A stretch of DNA of 64,000 bases from Aquila chrysaetos chrysaetos (taxonomy: Eukaryota; Chordata; Aves; Accipitriformes; Accipitridae), in contig NC_044020.1 in assembly GCF_900496995.4 (NCBI RefSeq), forward strand, positions 11,612,001 through 11,676,000. The letters run 5' to 3'. Both the position numbers and the translations under genes were made by a program. The notes beneath the pieces are model-generated. The model saw only the letters and a list, made by a program, of their open reading frames with translations, had not been told where the DNA came from and searched no databases. Positions 1 to 13,300 of the stretch are shown here, one piece after another. Position 1 is the stretch's first letter. Every line of letters begins with the position of its first letter.

Positions 1-3000
1 AGAAACAGAAAAGAGTAAGTTTTCTAAGTGAAGAAAAAGATGAGTTTTCTAAATGTAACCTGCAGTGTTAGTATAATGCAGGTTCCTATTGCAGGTGAGG
101 GATGTGCCTTTTAGGAAAGGTCTGAGAGAGTGTGGCAATACGTGAGAGTGTGGAATAAAAGGAATGCTGAGAAATATCGGGACCTGAACAGATTTTTGGT
201 GGTGTTAGCATACAGTAACCATCTGTTGTCTCTTTTGCTTCTGGAAGGCCTCTGTCAGCAGACAGGAAGCAGGAGCTTCGCCTCATCTGTATTACCAGCT
301 TTCCATGTGAGACAGGCTGTTTGCTAGGCAGGCACTTTCTCCCCTTTTGAAGGCGGGTGAGTGAAGAGCCCATCCCCTCTGCATCACCTCTCATCGTTTA
401 TACAAGCTAACCCTCAGCTATTGTTTGTGCCTATGTGAATAGTGCTCTGTGCAACACGATGTACGGCTCTGAGGCTTAGATGGGAAGCTTGTGAGCTGCA
501 GAAGGCTGCCGGCGAAGGCATGCAGCCAGGCAGAGATCCGCTGGAGTAACAGCACAGAGATAGCTGGCTTCCCACACGTCCTCCCTTGAGCAAAATCTTC
601 ATCGATAGTGACCTGTGTAGATTCCTCAGACCCATTTTTACCTGCAAGGAAAACAGAAAAGAAACTAAAATTAAATAGGAATGATTTCGTATCCATGCAG
701 GAAAGCGTAATTCAGACTTTTGCAGGCTTTGAGGGGCAAGGGAGAAGTTATGGAGGTAAAATTTCTGCCATGGAGTTTGGAAGATGATTCTGGCGCTCCA
801 ATATGTAGTTAGATTAGATTTGATTTCCTAATACAAAAATCTCAGGGAAGTCAAGTCTCTCCCTTTCATGTTATTTCTTTATTGTTTCCTACATCGCTTG
901 AATTTCAGGTTAAAAGCAGCAATGTCTGCAAGCTGTGAACCATGAGGTAGATTTCTCTTTATTTTCTAACCTGGAGATTATGTACCTATGAGTTGGCCAA
1001 AATAAAAGGGCAGTGTTTATATGAGGGATTATGCTTTCTGGCTGCCTGTGGCTGCAGGGGAACCCACTCCATGACCCAGGACGGGTCCCCTCCCAGCTCT
1101 ATCTTCTGTAATGAGTATGGACATGGTATTTTAAACTGTGTAAATTATTGCCTGCCTCCTTGCTTAGAGTGGTTTGGCCAGGTACTGCCAAGTTATTGGC
1201 CAAACCTAGTGAGAAGAGAGTTCAAAAATTATGCTGTCACCTCTGCTCTTGTCTCAACTGGAACAAAGTGAAAATTGTTTCTTTCTGTTTCACATTCTTC
1301 TCTCATTTTATAGTCTTTGAAGAAGAGTAGCTATTTCAAAAGTTAAGAAAGGCCAAGAATCTGATTTCTGTTTGCACCCAGGTCACAATACTCTGTATTG
1401 ACAACATAAATGGCCTTTAAAGTGGCTGTAAATGTACATGTAAAATTTACAGATAGTAAATCAGTGTTTATGTGCGCAGGGCCCACTGTTGCAATGCAGC
1501 AATAGTGTAAGTTTTATGCATATGTGAACAGGATGGGGAGTTTACGCAGGGCCCTTGCTAACTTTAAAGCTGCCCCCCAACTTCAAACTTTCTCTTCTCT
1601 TTCCTCATTAGTTCCTTTGCCCTTGATTGCATCTATGTCAGAGAGCATGAGTTATTCAAGGATTAGGATAATATATCTAAAATTACAATAGAGTTATAAC
1701 AATATCACATTTCCCACTGAAAGGGCATTCTTGCTGTGTTACAAGAATGAGTTATTTCAGTTTGTCTTAAACTACTTAACCATAAACAACATCCATGCAA
1801 ACAAAGCCCACCATAACACAGAAAGCAGGTACTTGGTGGGTTGTCCACTATAACTCTGTCTTTTTTACTTTTACAACTTTGTTAGGGCTTAGGTGCATGT
1901 GCATTGGTGAACAGATTAATTGTTTGAGACGTTACTGTCTAGGAAGTCATTACAAGCTTATTACAAGCTATTTGTCATGGTTTATCTGCTGGAGGTGAGG
2001 CTACTGAGGCAGAAGGCTGTGGGAGAGGAAACCTGGTGATGGCAGCACACGCAGAAGGTCCCATCCTAGTTCTGACTTGGTAATCACAGGACTGACTGAT
2101 GCTGTACTGTCATTTCTGCTCTGTCTTTTCCAGTGTTTTGCTTGTTACAAGAAGTACCTTCAAAGCTACCAAATTTAGAACTTGAATCTGGAAACACATC
2201 ACAGACTCCATGTGTAACCATTTGGGGGATGGATCAGGCCACATACCCAGTTCTAAATATCTGCAGAATTAGAGCTGCCTAGCACGGAGCTTTAAAATAT
2301 TTATGGAAATGTCTTAAAATTGACATAAGTAAAATGGTTTGTCAGTAAGGGCTATTGGCAGTAGTGTGAGATTAAATAGTAAAGGATTATCCAGTACTTG
2401 AGATCCTCTGGCACCCTTGGCACTTCCACCTAATTTCAAAATTTGTTTTTTATTTAAGGTTTTCTAAAAGCTTGGGGGTTTTTAAATTAAAAAAACCCAA
2501 CCCACAACAAAACAAACATACAAATTAATTGTGGGTATTAGCTGACCACTACCACATACTTTCAGCCATAGCCCTTTTAAATACATTGGTTGTTGTGAGC
2601 AACCCAACACAAGGCAAAATGAGATTTCTGTTTTTAGGACTGTCTTTCTGTCATCTGTTGTAAGCTCTAAGTTCATCTAAATTTTCAAATTAGTTGAAAA
2701 CTTATGCCCAACAGAATAAATAAAATGTTTGGCTTTAAAAAACCCCACACATTCATCATCACTTCTACCTGCCTTAGTATGTAGATAGTAATAAAAATAA
2801 AAAATGATTCAGTCTTCAGTACATTATTTTAATAATTGTAATCATTCACTGGGCTAAAAGTATTCAAAGGAAATTAAATGTGCAAGTAACAGGCCTCATG
2901 ACTATGCAACAAAGTGGGAAATTTTCAAATCACGGTTTTAAAGCATGTGTGTTAGTTCACTGTTCTCTATTATCTATTTAGAAATCACTGTCACAACTCT

Positions 3001-4876
3001 CTTATTAAGGTATGAGGTAGAAAATAAATGTATAATAATTTCAATCAACTTCATAATTTTTTAAGACATTGCTTTTAAACTCTCCATTATCATATGCAAA
3101 ATGGCAAAGTCAGTTCCACTTAATTTATTTCATATGTTATTCCAACAGCATCACAAACAGTTGTTACATATCTCTCCACATAATGAGTTCAAGACATCCT
3201 TTCCTTCGCAACACTTCAGCTGCATGCTGCACACTTCATATTGTGTAATTGTCTGATGAAGAAAGGAAGCAGGTAGCCTGAGGCTATTAGAAAGAAGAAG
3301 CGTCAATGAAAAAATGTTGGACACAGGTGTTACCCCCTAAGGACAATGGAATATTTGGAGGATGAATAGAAAAGGAAACATGATGAAACTAATCAACAGA
3401 TGATTAAAAAAAAAAAAGTTTAACTTCCCTCCCTCATCAGGATGCTATCCGTCACCACAAGCGTTCTCTCCCAGGGTGGGAAACTTCCGGACAGCCATGA
3501 GATTCCCATAAAAGGTGCTGGATAAAATTAACTGAGCTCTGTCTGAATGCTGCACTTACAGGATTTGCTGGAACGATTAACATGAGCCTAACAAACCACT
3601 TATTAGATAACCAGTATACTTTAACAAACTCTAAAGAAACTAAAAATTCACAAAAAAGGTGTTTAAAATTAAATTGGAGTTATTGAATTTCTTGTGCACT
3701 TACTTAATTCCATGCTTTGCTGGACTGGCAACATAGTAATCACATAAAATGCATCTACTCAGAAATACTCCCATTTCTTCTCAATGTACCAAATGTGAAT
3801 AGCTGCCCCCCTCCACACACACAGTGAAGCCCATGTTCCTCTTCTGATGATTGCAATGTAAAAGAATAGCAACTTCTTCCTCTGTATATTTGGAGGGGCA
3901 GGCTGTTTGAAAGGCTGAGAAGGCATCTGGTCAATTTGCTAAAATTCAGTCTGCTACTTTACATAATTTTTTATCCTTGATGCCAATTTTCAAGGGAAGT
4001 TCCCATGTAAAGTTCTGTTCAGCTGCACCTGCAGGCTTGAATGGTGTTCCTAATTGTAACAGTAATATCAGCTAAACATGAGGGAAAAAAAAGGTTAGAA
4101 ATGTTTTGTAGCCCACTAAACTGCTATAATTTTTCTACTTGAAGATGAAGTCTGTATATAGAATTTCAGAGTAAATAATCATATCTTGATTAGCTGTGAG
4201 AAAGGTGACTTGCTGTAAGGCTGGGGCTGGGCGGGGGGGAAGTTTTGTAAAAAGATTTTCCCTAAGTTGCATTGGAAATTTAGACAACTAATTTAGTTTC
4301 CACTCTGAGGGTCATTCATAATTGTCAGGGTTTGGCATGTTGGGTTTTCTCTGCTACACCCCACCATGTAAAGCAAAGAGTAGAAGAGGAGCTGAGCAGT
4401 ACTGTATTGCCCTGTGTGGAGCCCTTTTATACTTGGGGACGTGCCAGGTCTGTGGATCCCCTGTGACATTTGAGAAAAACCCCACAGCTATTAAGCAAGA
4501 GAGACTGAGACTCAGCCTGTGAGCCACTGAAGTAAGACGAATAAATAAATAAAAAAAAAGAACAGTTATAAATTATACTGGCATTTCATATGGCCATCAT
4601 ATCTGAGTATCTTCTTTATAAAATCCAGGTGAGTAATGCAGTTTCTAATGGATTTTTAAGATCCTCTGCGTTTTTACTGTATGTGTGTCTCTTCTGTTTC
4701 TCTGCAGAGAGCAGAAATTTCCACCTAACTGCAGTCAGACACCGTTTTAGGGACCCTTCTGTAATGGTACACGTACTTGAACTACACAGCAAAATAAACT
4801 TTTGGCAGGAGCAAACTAAAATGCAAAGCTGAAACTAGTAAACGTTTGGCAGTGTGAAACTAACAGCAGCATCATG
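1..4876. other. Intergenic, AT-rich, no gene seen
   Basis: I find no exon with a recognisable product here on either strand. Open frames are all under about 105 codons, and none shows family motifs. Simple A runs occur near 3405-3417 and 4550-4558. This is the region upstream of CAPRIN2; in mammals the next gene in this direction is TSPAN11, but none of its tetraspanin motifs is visible here. Confidence 0.6.
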
Positions 4877-4881
4877 GGTAG

Positions 4882-5462
4882 TGTCGTGGTTTAACCCCAG
4901 CCGGCAGCTAAGCACCACGCAGCCGCTCACTCACTCCCTGCCCCACCCCCAGTGGGATGGGGGAGAAAATCGGGAAAAGAAGTAAAACTTGTGGGTTGAG
5001 ATAAGAACAGTTTAATAGAACAGAAAAGAAGAAACTAATAATGATAACACTAATAAAATGACAACAGCAATAATGAAAGGATTGGAATGTACAAATGATG
5101 CGCAGTGCAATTGCTCACCACTCGCCGATCGACGCCCAGTTAGTCCCCGAGCGGTGATTCCCCCACCCCCACTCCCCCCAGTTTATATACTGGACGTGAT
5201 GTCACCTGGTATGGAATACCCTTTTGGCCAGTTTGGGCCAGCTGTCCTGGCTCTGTCCCCTCCCAACTTCTTGTGCCCCTCCAGCCTTCTTGCTGGCTGG
5301 GCATGAGAAGCTGAAAAATCCTTGACATTAGTCTAAACACTACTAGCAACAACTGAAAACATCGGTGTGTTATCAACATTCTTCTCATACGGAACCCAAA
5401 AACATAGCACTGTACCAGCTACTAGGAAGACAATTAACTCTATCCCAGCTGAAACCAGGACA
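4882..5462 (-). mobile_element. Solo LTR of an avian ERVL-type endogenous retrovirus
   Basis: The element is 581 bp. It begins TGT and ends ACA on the + strand and is flanked by the perfect 5-bp duplication GGTAG (4877-4881 and 5463-5467). Read on the minus strand it has the order of a complete LTR: a 5' end starting TGTCCTGGTTTCAGCTGGG, a TATATAAA box (complement of 5182-5189), an ATTAAA poly(A) signal (complement of 5011-5016) and a 3' end in GGGGTTAAACCACGACA. No internal gag, pol or env sequence lies beside it, so it is a solo LTR left by recombination. The 5-bp duplication fits class III (ERVL) elements; the family name is from memory of avian LTRs. Intact ends and duplication suggest a fairly recent insertion. 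Confidence 0.88.
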
Positions 5463-5467
5463 GGTAG

Positions 5468-6355
5468 GCATTAAGGCAAGGTAAGGGGGAATGTGGAGGT
5501 TTTTAATTTAAAATCTGCCTCATAAAATTTATCCAAATATTCAGTTGGGTTTTTTTGTGAGCACATAAGTCAAATTTAGGCCTGCGCTCAATACACGAGA
5601 AGCCTAGTGGAGGTGAGGGGCAAAATACTGACGTCTAGGAAACCCATGGCAATGTTTCCAATGGCTTCAATGAAGGCTGGATGCTGTCTTGCAGGTTTAC
5701 TTATGTAGTTAAAGATACACCTGTGAGCAAATATTTACAGACCATGGGGCTTTTGGTTTTACTTTCAGAGTGGTGGAGCATTTCTGGTTACCACGGACGT
5801 CAGAGGGAGCTGTAGGTGGCTCAGCATTTCTGGAAGTGGAGGCCTTTAGCTACGGAGTTGTCTGCTCGGTCTAGGGCTACCAGGAGGCCTGCCTACCCCT
5901 GGGGACTTGAAGGGTCTTAAGCCGGACTGGCCCCTGGTTCTGCGTCTGAGATCCGATCCGCTCACCAGTCACACAGCCTGTGCCGGGGTGCAGCCAGCCT
6001 CTCCCCTGGGGTGCAACTGCCTACCTCAGGCAGGACGCTCAAGCGCAAAACAGGCTAGCGTTCATCGGCTCACGTCCCTACATATAACACTGAATAATGC
6101 AAGTGCTTCCAAAGGACTCTGAGGATCCAGGCATCCAGCGTGGCCCAGGATTTTCTGCTCTCATTGACATGCTGGCGGCAAGGACATTGTGGCCATAACC
6201 TAAGCCTGTAAGACAGGGCAGCATTCAAAAGGGAAATTTTTTTTTCAATTTATGTTAACAATCCTGTGTATCATGCTATTGACTCTTGAGTCAATCTAGG
6301 TCATTTTAGTCTGTGAAATGAATGCATATTTATTTATCACTGTGTACTGGCCTTG
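5468..6355. other. Intergenic spacer between two LTRs
   Basis: No gene is visible. Part of it (about 5770-6120) is more GC-rich than the surroundings and may be a decayed repeat, but I cannot assign a family. Confidence 0.45.
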
Positions 6356-7335
6356 TGTGGCGGGGTTTTGTTAGCAGGGGAAGGGCCGCAGGGGTGTCTC
6401 CTGTGAGAAGGTGCTGGAAGCTTCCCCGGCTCCAAGCCGGACCCGCCGCTGGCCCAGGCCGAGCCCCTCAGCGACGGCGGTAGCGGCTCCGGGAGAGCAG
6501 ATTTCGGAAGGGGAACCTGCAGCGGAGAGGGGAGCGGGATGTGAGAGGAACCCCTCTGCAGACACCGAGGCCAGTGAGGAAGGAGGGGAGGAGGTGTGCC
6601 AGAGGAGGTTTTGATGCCCCCGCAGCCCGCGGTGAGGCGGCAGGCTGTCCCCCCAGCCCACGGAGGGGAGCGGGGGAGCAGATGCCCACCTGCAGCCCGG
6701 GGAGAGAGGAGCCCACGCTGAGCAGGGCTCAAGATGGCCCCCAAGACGGCTGTGACTCTTGGGAAAGCCCGCGCTGGAGCAGGCTGTGACTGAAGATCAG
6801 CCCGTGGAAAGGACCCGTGCCCAAGAAGTTTGTGAAGAACTGCAGCCCGTGGGAAGAACTCACGTTGGAGAAGTTCGTGGAGGACTGTCTCCCGTTGGGG
6901 GACCCCACGGTGGAGCAGGGTAAGAGTGAGGAGTCCTGCCCCTGAGGAGGAAGGAGCGGCAGAGACAGCGTGTGATGAACTGACCCTAGCTCCCATTCCC
7001 CGTCCCCCTGCGCTGCTGCAGGGGGAGGAGGTAGAGAATTTGCGAGTGAAGTTAAGCCTGGGAAGAAGAGAGGGGTGGAGGGAGCATGTTTTAAGATTTG
7101 GTTTTACTTCCCATTATCCTTGTTTTGATTTGATTGGTAGTAAATTAAATTGATTTTCTTTTTTCCCCAAGTTCAGTCTGTCTTTTGCCCACGACCATAA
7201 GTGGTGAGTGACCCCTCCCTGTCCTTGTCTCGACCCATAATTGTTTCTTTATATTTTCTCCTCATCCCACCAAGGGGGAGGAGTGAGCGAGCAGCTTCCT
7301 GGTGCTTTGTTGCCGGCTGGGCTTAAACCACAACA
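6356..7335 (+). mobile_element. Avian ERV LTR, about 980 bp, plus orientation
   Basis: The right end, up to 7335, reads GCCGGCTGGGCTTAAACCACAACA. It closely matches the 3' end of the LTR at 4882-5462 read on its own strand. Left of it are the usual R/U5-like features: an ATTAAA signal at 7144-7149, a 'TCTCGACCCAT' block (compare 'TCTCAACCC' in the other LTRs), and a run near 7265-7290 resembling the GGGG...GAGTGAGCGAGC box. The upstream part (about 6360-7060) is GC-rich and holds imperfect internal repeats of a GAAGTTCGTGGAGGACTG-like unit near 6810-6900. The left edge could be 6354, 6356 or 6358, because TG is repeated there. I see no clean target duplication (CCTTG versus GACCA), so this copy is older than the first, or an edge is misplaced. 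Confidence 0.72.
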
Positions 7336-10300
7336 GACCAAAACGTGAAGATAACCACATCTGTTCATGCTGCCTTTCAGCCTTACTGTAAGAGAAGATT
7401 GCAAGATTGTGCTTTGTTGTCGTTTTTATAGTTTTCCTTCCAAGCTGTAGCATGGTCACTAAATCTCTGTCTCTCTCCCATCCTCACCCCTGGCTCTTTG
7501 TTTTCTTATCAGCAGTGGTAGTGGTGCAGGAGTATAATACTGGTCTGCTTTTCTGAGGATCTGAAAACACTCTGCTGCCATTAACTTGACTGGAGGCTGA
7601 AGGCTCTTGATTACTTCACAGGTTTTCTTCTTCAGTTGTGCTAGTGTACAGTTGGTTGAAAACCAGGAAAATTGTAAACAATTTAGAGAAACTATTCTCC
7701 TATATTCTGGCAAGCTTCAGAGCTGGTTCTGTTTTTTCTTACCAGAAAACATCCCTCATATTCCATTGGATCTAGGAGGTATAACAGTGGTATGCTTTTA
7801 ACAACATTATTAATTGCTTTTTTGTAACTACATTTCTGCATGTTCAAAGTGCTGCAGAAACACTTGGGTTTTGTTTTCCTTTTTTTTCAAACAGGACCTC
7901 TGAATTGAGCAGTATTCCTAACTTTTAAAACATAATAATACATATGTATTTGAATTATATGAATAATACAGAGTAAACAATTATTCATAAACACTTTAAG
8001 TAAAGTTCTTTCATGTCACTTTTTCATTAACATACAAATACTGTACTGGAAAGCTGTCAAGATCTTTATCTCGAGGAAGCACTAACTGCTCCTCTTTAAG
8101 AAGGTGAACCCTCCCGTTAAGATCACAATTCTTGTGAGCAGGAACAACAGCAAATGCAAAAAAACCCCATGTTTTTCAATATGAATTTTTAATAAAAATG
8201 AAATTTGTAGAGTATATTGTCTGAGTATGAAGTCAGTGGGATTAGTCAAATGCTCAAAGTTAAGCATGGGCTTATGCACATGTTTAATTAGGGTCCTGAA
8301 CAAAAAATAATTTGCAGGCTCAACTGCAGCTTATACTCCCTGTGGCTCCGGGCTGCCATGTTCTGACACTTGTGTGAATGGTTGCACTCATATCAACATG
8401 GCCCATATAAAAATGCAAAGTACTTAATCAAATTGTTCCAAGTGAAAACTTGCTTCTTGTGGCAAAATCTAATAAGGTAAGAGAAAAACAGATTAGTTTC
8501 TATGCAGACATTTTAAGAGCGAGTGTCTGAACTACTGTTCCTAACAAATATTGAGAGTAAATGAAAATGGGAGTTAGGTGAGGCAGATGATTAAAACAAT
8601 GTCCAATATTTAATTCATTTCAATAGCATAAAAAATATTAAGACCCAAGTTGTCAGGATCCCTGGATAAATGCACCCTGTTAGCTAAGAGTTTTATGAAA
8701 TTGTTGGGGTGGTTTCAGCCCTGTTTTAAATTGTCAACAATATCTCTATTTCTGATAAAAATCAATTTCTATTTTTTAAAAGATATTGATAGATTTATGA
8801 GCAATTTATTTGCTGGTGAGTCTAAGAAAATCATGGTTAAAATAGAAAAATGTAAGATCTTTTTAGAATACAAATTAATAAACAGCCTGGATTTTATTAA
8901 AAGGTAGGAAGATGAAGGACTACAATCAAAATTGGTTTTAATACTTTGAATTCTACAAGGCGTGATTGGAGGTCTTCAAGAAACAGAGGCCCTACTACCC
9001 TATAAATACTTAAACTTGTGTTTATTTGCATTCATGTGATCAGTATTGTTTTATTTTGTAAGACAATGGGCAACATAAAATTAAGCATACTCATTCATGT
9101 ATGTTTTTAGAAAACACCTCTCCACTTTTTTAAAGCTATCAGAAGGCTGTTTTGGGTCTCTGCTTTGTTTTTATTTTTTTCCTATAATTTCTATTTACTG
9201 TGTATTTTAAACTTCTGTTAACATCTTCCCCACATAAATATCATATTTCATGTAAATTTTAAATTTTTACAGGAACACAGATTAATTAAATACACTAACT
9301 GATAATAAAAATCTCTACAGTCTTCAAGCTTTGTTCCCTAATCATTTTGGGTGTTTTTTTTTCTCCTGACTGAATCTCATAATAGCACTTTGTGAAGTTG
9401 CCAAATTCTGCCCTTCTTTTTATTCAATTACATACAGGTGCATAACATTTTGCATATGAAATTGCTCAGAACTTGCAGAAGAAAAAAAAATGAAGCTATA
9501 CAAATTGAGTCCTGAGTTCAGGTCACAGACAGAGTTCAGGAATGCCAATTTGTCTGCCACCCATCCTTTCCTTCTAATGAGAAAAAGTCAGAAAGTGGGA
9601 CCTATTTTTTTCTTTCCTCACAACATATTGGGTAATGATGCAGAGAAAGGTACCAGATTGGAGAGATAGTCTGCCGTGGTCTGAAATCAGACTTTAAAAT
9701 TAATTAGTCCTAGAATGCAGCTGTGACATAGTAAGATTCAAAGGGAAACCCAAGTGAAAGTATTTTCTACAGGTCCACCTGAAAGCTTGAGATCAAAGTT
9801 GTTTAGGTGGCAATAAGACAGAATTAAATTTGTCATTGGTATTTCCCTGCGAATAATAAAAATCCATTAGCTTCTCTGGAGGAGTTAGGGTTATTGGTCA
9901 TAGATGAAAGGCATGAAAGCTTCTAAGCTGTCCAAATCATTACTATCTAATACATTCCTAAGATGACCAACTGGATAAAGAAAACAACCAAGTCAGGCTG
10001 TTACCTTTTTAAGACCTATTTGACACCATGGTCATAATAGTACACCCAGCCAGAGATTCATGCTTGTGAGATTCCAGGAGATCCTCTGCTACACGGAGAC
10101 TGGAGCCATTAGTGATTAAGGATCCTGCAGCTGAGTCAGTGGACAAGCAAGCAAATCAAATTCTGTGAGAAGAAAATGTGTTTGCATAAGAACTCAGAAG
10201 TCTGAAAAAGAAGGACCCCAGCTGTTTGAGAAAGGTTTTAAAAAAAATTGGGAAGCTACTTTAATGGAGATGAAAACCATAGCACAAAAGTGCTCTAACA

Positions 10301-13300
10301 GAGAAATACAACATAACAGAATAATATTTTAATGGACGTCTGCAGCATCGAAGGGCTCTTCAGGGCTGTGATGGAAGGACAGAGTGACTGAGCAACTTAT
10401 AGATACTTCTTGGGAAGCAAAGAAGCACTGGACTACCTGGGCTCTGCCAGAGGAGCAGATGAGGGCAGCATACCTGACTCACAGTATCATGGAATTAATC
10501 CCTGTGCAGAATGGTGAGCACGTGCAGTTCTACGGTTCCTATTCGTAATAAAATCTTCCTACGACAGAACGCTCCTTTACCTTTAGGAAAAAGAAAGCAT
10601 TTTTCCACAGACTACAAAAACTAAATAATAAAGGTCAGTTTTGGAAACAGCTTTGGTTTTGAATGGGGAAATACACTGGGCAGATTTTTATCAGCATTCC
10701 TGTGGATGGTGGAGGTGGGATTATCCCCCTTTTCTACAGCCAAAAGTCACAGCCGCTACTAACTTTGAGTCTGTAATTTGAGACATATAATGCCTCATTC
10801 TCCAGAATACTTCGTATGCAAAAGACTATATTATGCTCAAAGCATCTCCCCTGTTTATGCCAGTTGCAGCTGTGAATGCTCTGTATCTACAGCCAGATCC
10901 TAAGCCATCTAGAAAATGAAGATCATATCCATGTAAAGTTCTTCAGAAGTTTGTAGCAGAGATAGGGATAAATTTAGCTTAAAGGTCAGTGTTCACTTGC
11001 ATTATCCATGAGAAATTTTTTTCCTGCGGCTATTTTGCTCATTCACTGTAAGTCTTCTAAATCCTACAAAAACTAGGTATGAGTCCCAGACTCATCAACT
11101 GTTTCAATGCACAATTGAGTTTTGTTCTAAGGCCACATCCATGCCAGGCACAGAACAAAAGAGGGGGAAGGGAGGGGTTTCATGGAGAAAATAACACTCT
11201 AAATGTGTTAATATATCAATTTATCAAAATGCCAACAGACACATAAAATGAACTGAATTAATATTGGTTTCAAAGGAGAATTTTCTTCTACTATTTTCTA
11301 ACTTTTCAGCGCCTAATTTTACAAACTTACTAATATTTTAACATCAAATTTCCAAGGTTTCCCCAATAGTCTATCACTCAGACTACTCTTCTGTCCCATA
11401 TATTATCTTTCTCCCTTTTATCTCCTCTGCATCCAAGTAAAGCATCTTCTCAGCCATGTGCTCAGTAGCAGAAACACAAAAAACGTAGAAGTATGATTCC
11501 TGTCCTGAAAATGAGGGCGGTCCTCACAGCAGAGTGCAGTGGCCATTCAAAGCCTTACAGTCTGCATGTTCTCTGCACGTAAACTCTGGAGAGAGTTTAG
11601 CTGCCAAAAAACCTAACCAGCACAGGTGTGAGTTGCAACTTCCAAGACTTATGAGTAGGCAAACTTTTTTCATAGCGTCAATGAAAGAAATGCTTCTGAC
11701 ATAACAAAACCACTTTCACGTGCCAGTCCCTATTAAAAAGTATTTATGGGCAAACATTCCCTTTAATCTCACCCTTGGAAATCAGTTAATTTCTTTTGAA
11801 ATTTTCACTCACGCACACACACACAAAAAAAGAAATCCCATATGAAGGCCTGCTCTGCAATGTTTCCCCTTTTGCAGCTGAGGTTTGATGAGGTCCTAAG
11901 CAAGGACAGAGAAACTAACAGAAGCAGGTGCTGCTGCTTGCGCTGCTGGGACCGCAACATCTTTCTCCTCAGCTGGCCAGCCCCTCTTATTACTAAAGTT
12001 GCCCAACACTTCCCAATGCATTTTTTTAATTTGCTTTTGCTTTAACAGCTTTTTCAGTTCCAGATGAACTCTTTCATTCTAGGTGTCTGCCTCAAACTGA
12101 GTTGAGACCCACTGGGTTAGACATTTTCAAGAATGGGACTGAAAAAACAAGCAGTTCACGGGGTCCTTTCTGCATTTTCACTGAAATTCCAGAAACCTGC
12201 AGCCTGGGAACAGGAATTTCAGCTTCGCTGTCAAGGAGTGGCTTTTGTGCAGTATGCGCATACACAGGCAGTCGCACATATTCCACAGAGAACTCTTTCA
12301 GCTGAACTTGTAAATTCTCCAAAGATGCTTCTGCCAGCGAGCATAACTCTGTTCCCGCACAGATCTTATAGGTGTTAACACGCGCTTTAATTAAACATAC
12401 GCTGTTTGGCCCGGAGCTACATAGGTGAAATTTGACTAAGCTTGTACTGGCTGCTCCCAGGCACAGTAACTATTTCTGCTTACTTTCATGGCTCCCTTTC
12501 CCTTGAACATTATAGAAGAATAAAATGTCTGATGAAAATGCAGAAAGGGGAGGGGGGGGGCAAAATTAGGGGAATGGAAAGGAGTCGATAGAATCAAGAA
12601 TTCTGGTGAGGTGAGGACTGAGTGAGGAGATTAAAACTGGCTGGGAATTGGAAAGGGTGCCTGGCACTGGTTGCACAAGAAGAGCAGGAATGTGAGCCAG
12701 TTTGCTAGGCAGGATTGAACATGGAGGTAAAAAGGAAGGAGAAAAAGTTTCTATACAAGGAAAATGAAAGTAGGATCCTGTGAAGGAAACACAGAAGACA
12801 AGGAGCTGGAGTGTAAAGGGAGAACTATGTCTTTAAGAAGCATTTGCAAAAGTTAGTTAGAAATCATTGTGGTGTGCAGCAGCTTATGCAAGGCAATGCT
12901 GGACACTGAGTGAAGCACCCGTTCACCAGACTCCTTGGCTTTCAGTTCTGAACAGCAGACAGGTAGCCACAGGGTATGTACGTGAAAAAACTCCTTGCAG
13001 CATAGCATAGCCTTGCAGCGGTGTATTTCCTATGATCCTCCAGGTTCTTCCAATAAATTGGGTGTAATTCTGACTAATATTCCTCTTTGTGAGATCTAAT
13101 GTATTCATCCCTTGTTGGTTCCAGAATTTCTCAGCCTTCCTTTCCAAGAGATGTTCCATGACTGAAGCAGGCTTCTCTAGTCCATCACTGTATAATCTTT
13201 GCAACATGTTCACTGTATGTTTTTCTCTCCTGAAGTTAACAAGCAGCTGATCTTACTCTACACATCCATTTACTTTCTGGAGTTTTACAATACAATAATA

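Noticed and set aside
418..696. Minus-strand frame preceded by a good acceptor (CTGTTTTCCTTGCAG)
   Set aside because: The product is not recognisable and no matching donor or partner exon is visible. It could be part of a non-coding RNA but cannot be supported.
6337..6996. 219-codon open frame on the minus strand
   Set aside because: It lies inside the GC-rich body of an LTR, has proline/serine/arginine low complexity, and other frames are also open. It is a composition artefact, not a gene.
12923..13213. 96-codon minus-strand frame
   Set aside because: No family motif, no splice partners and no codon-use signal that I can see. Treated as a chance ORF.
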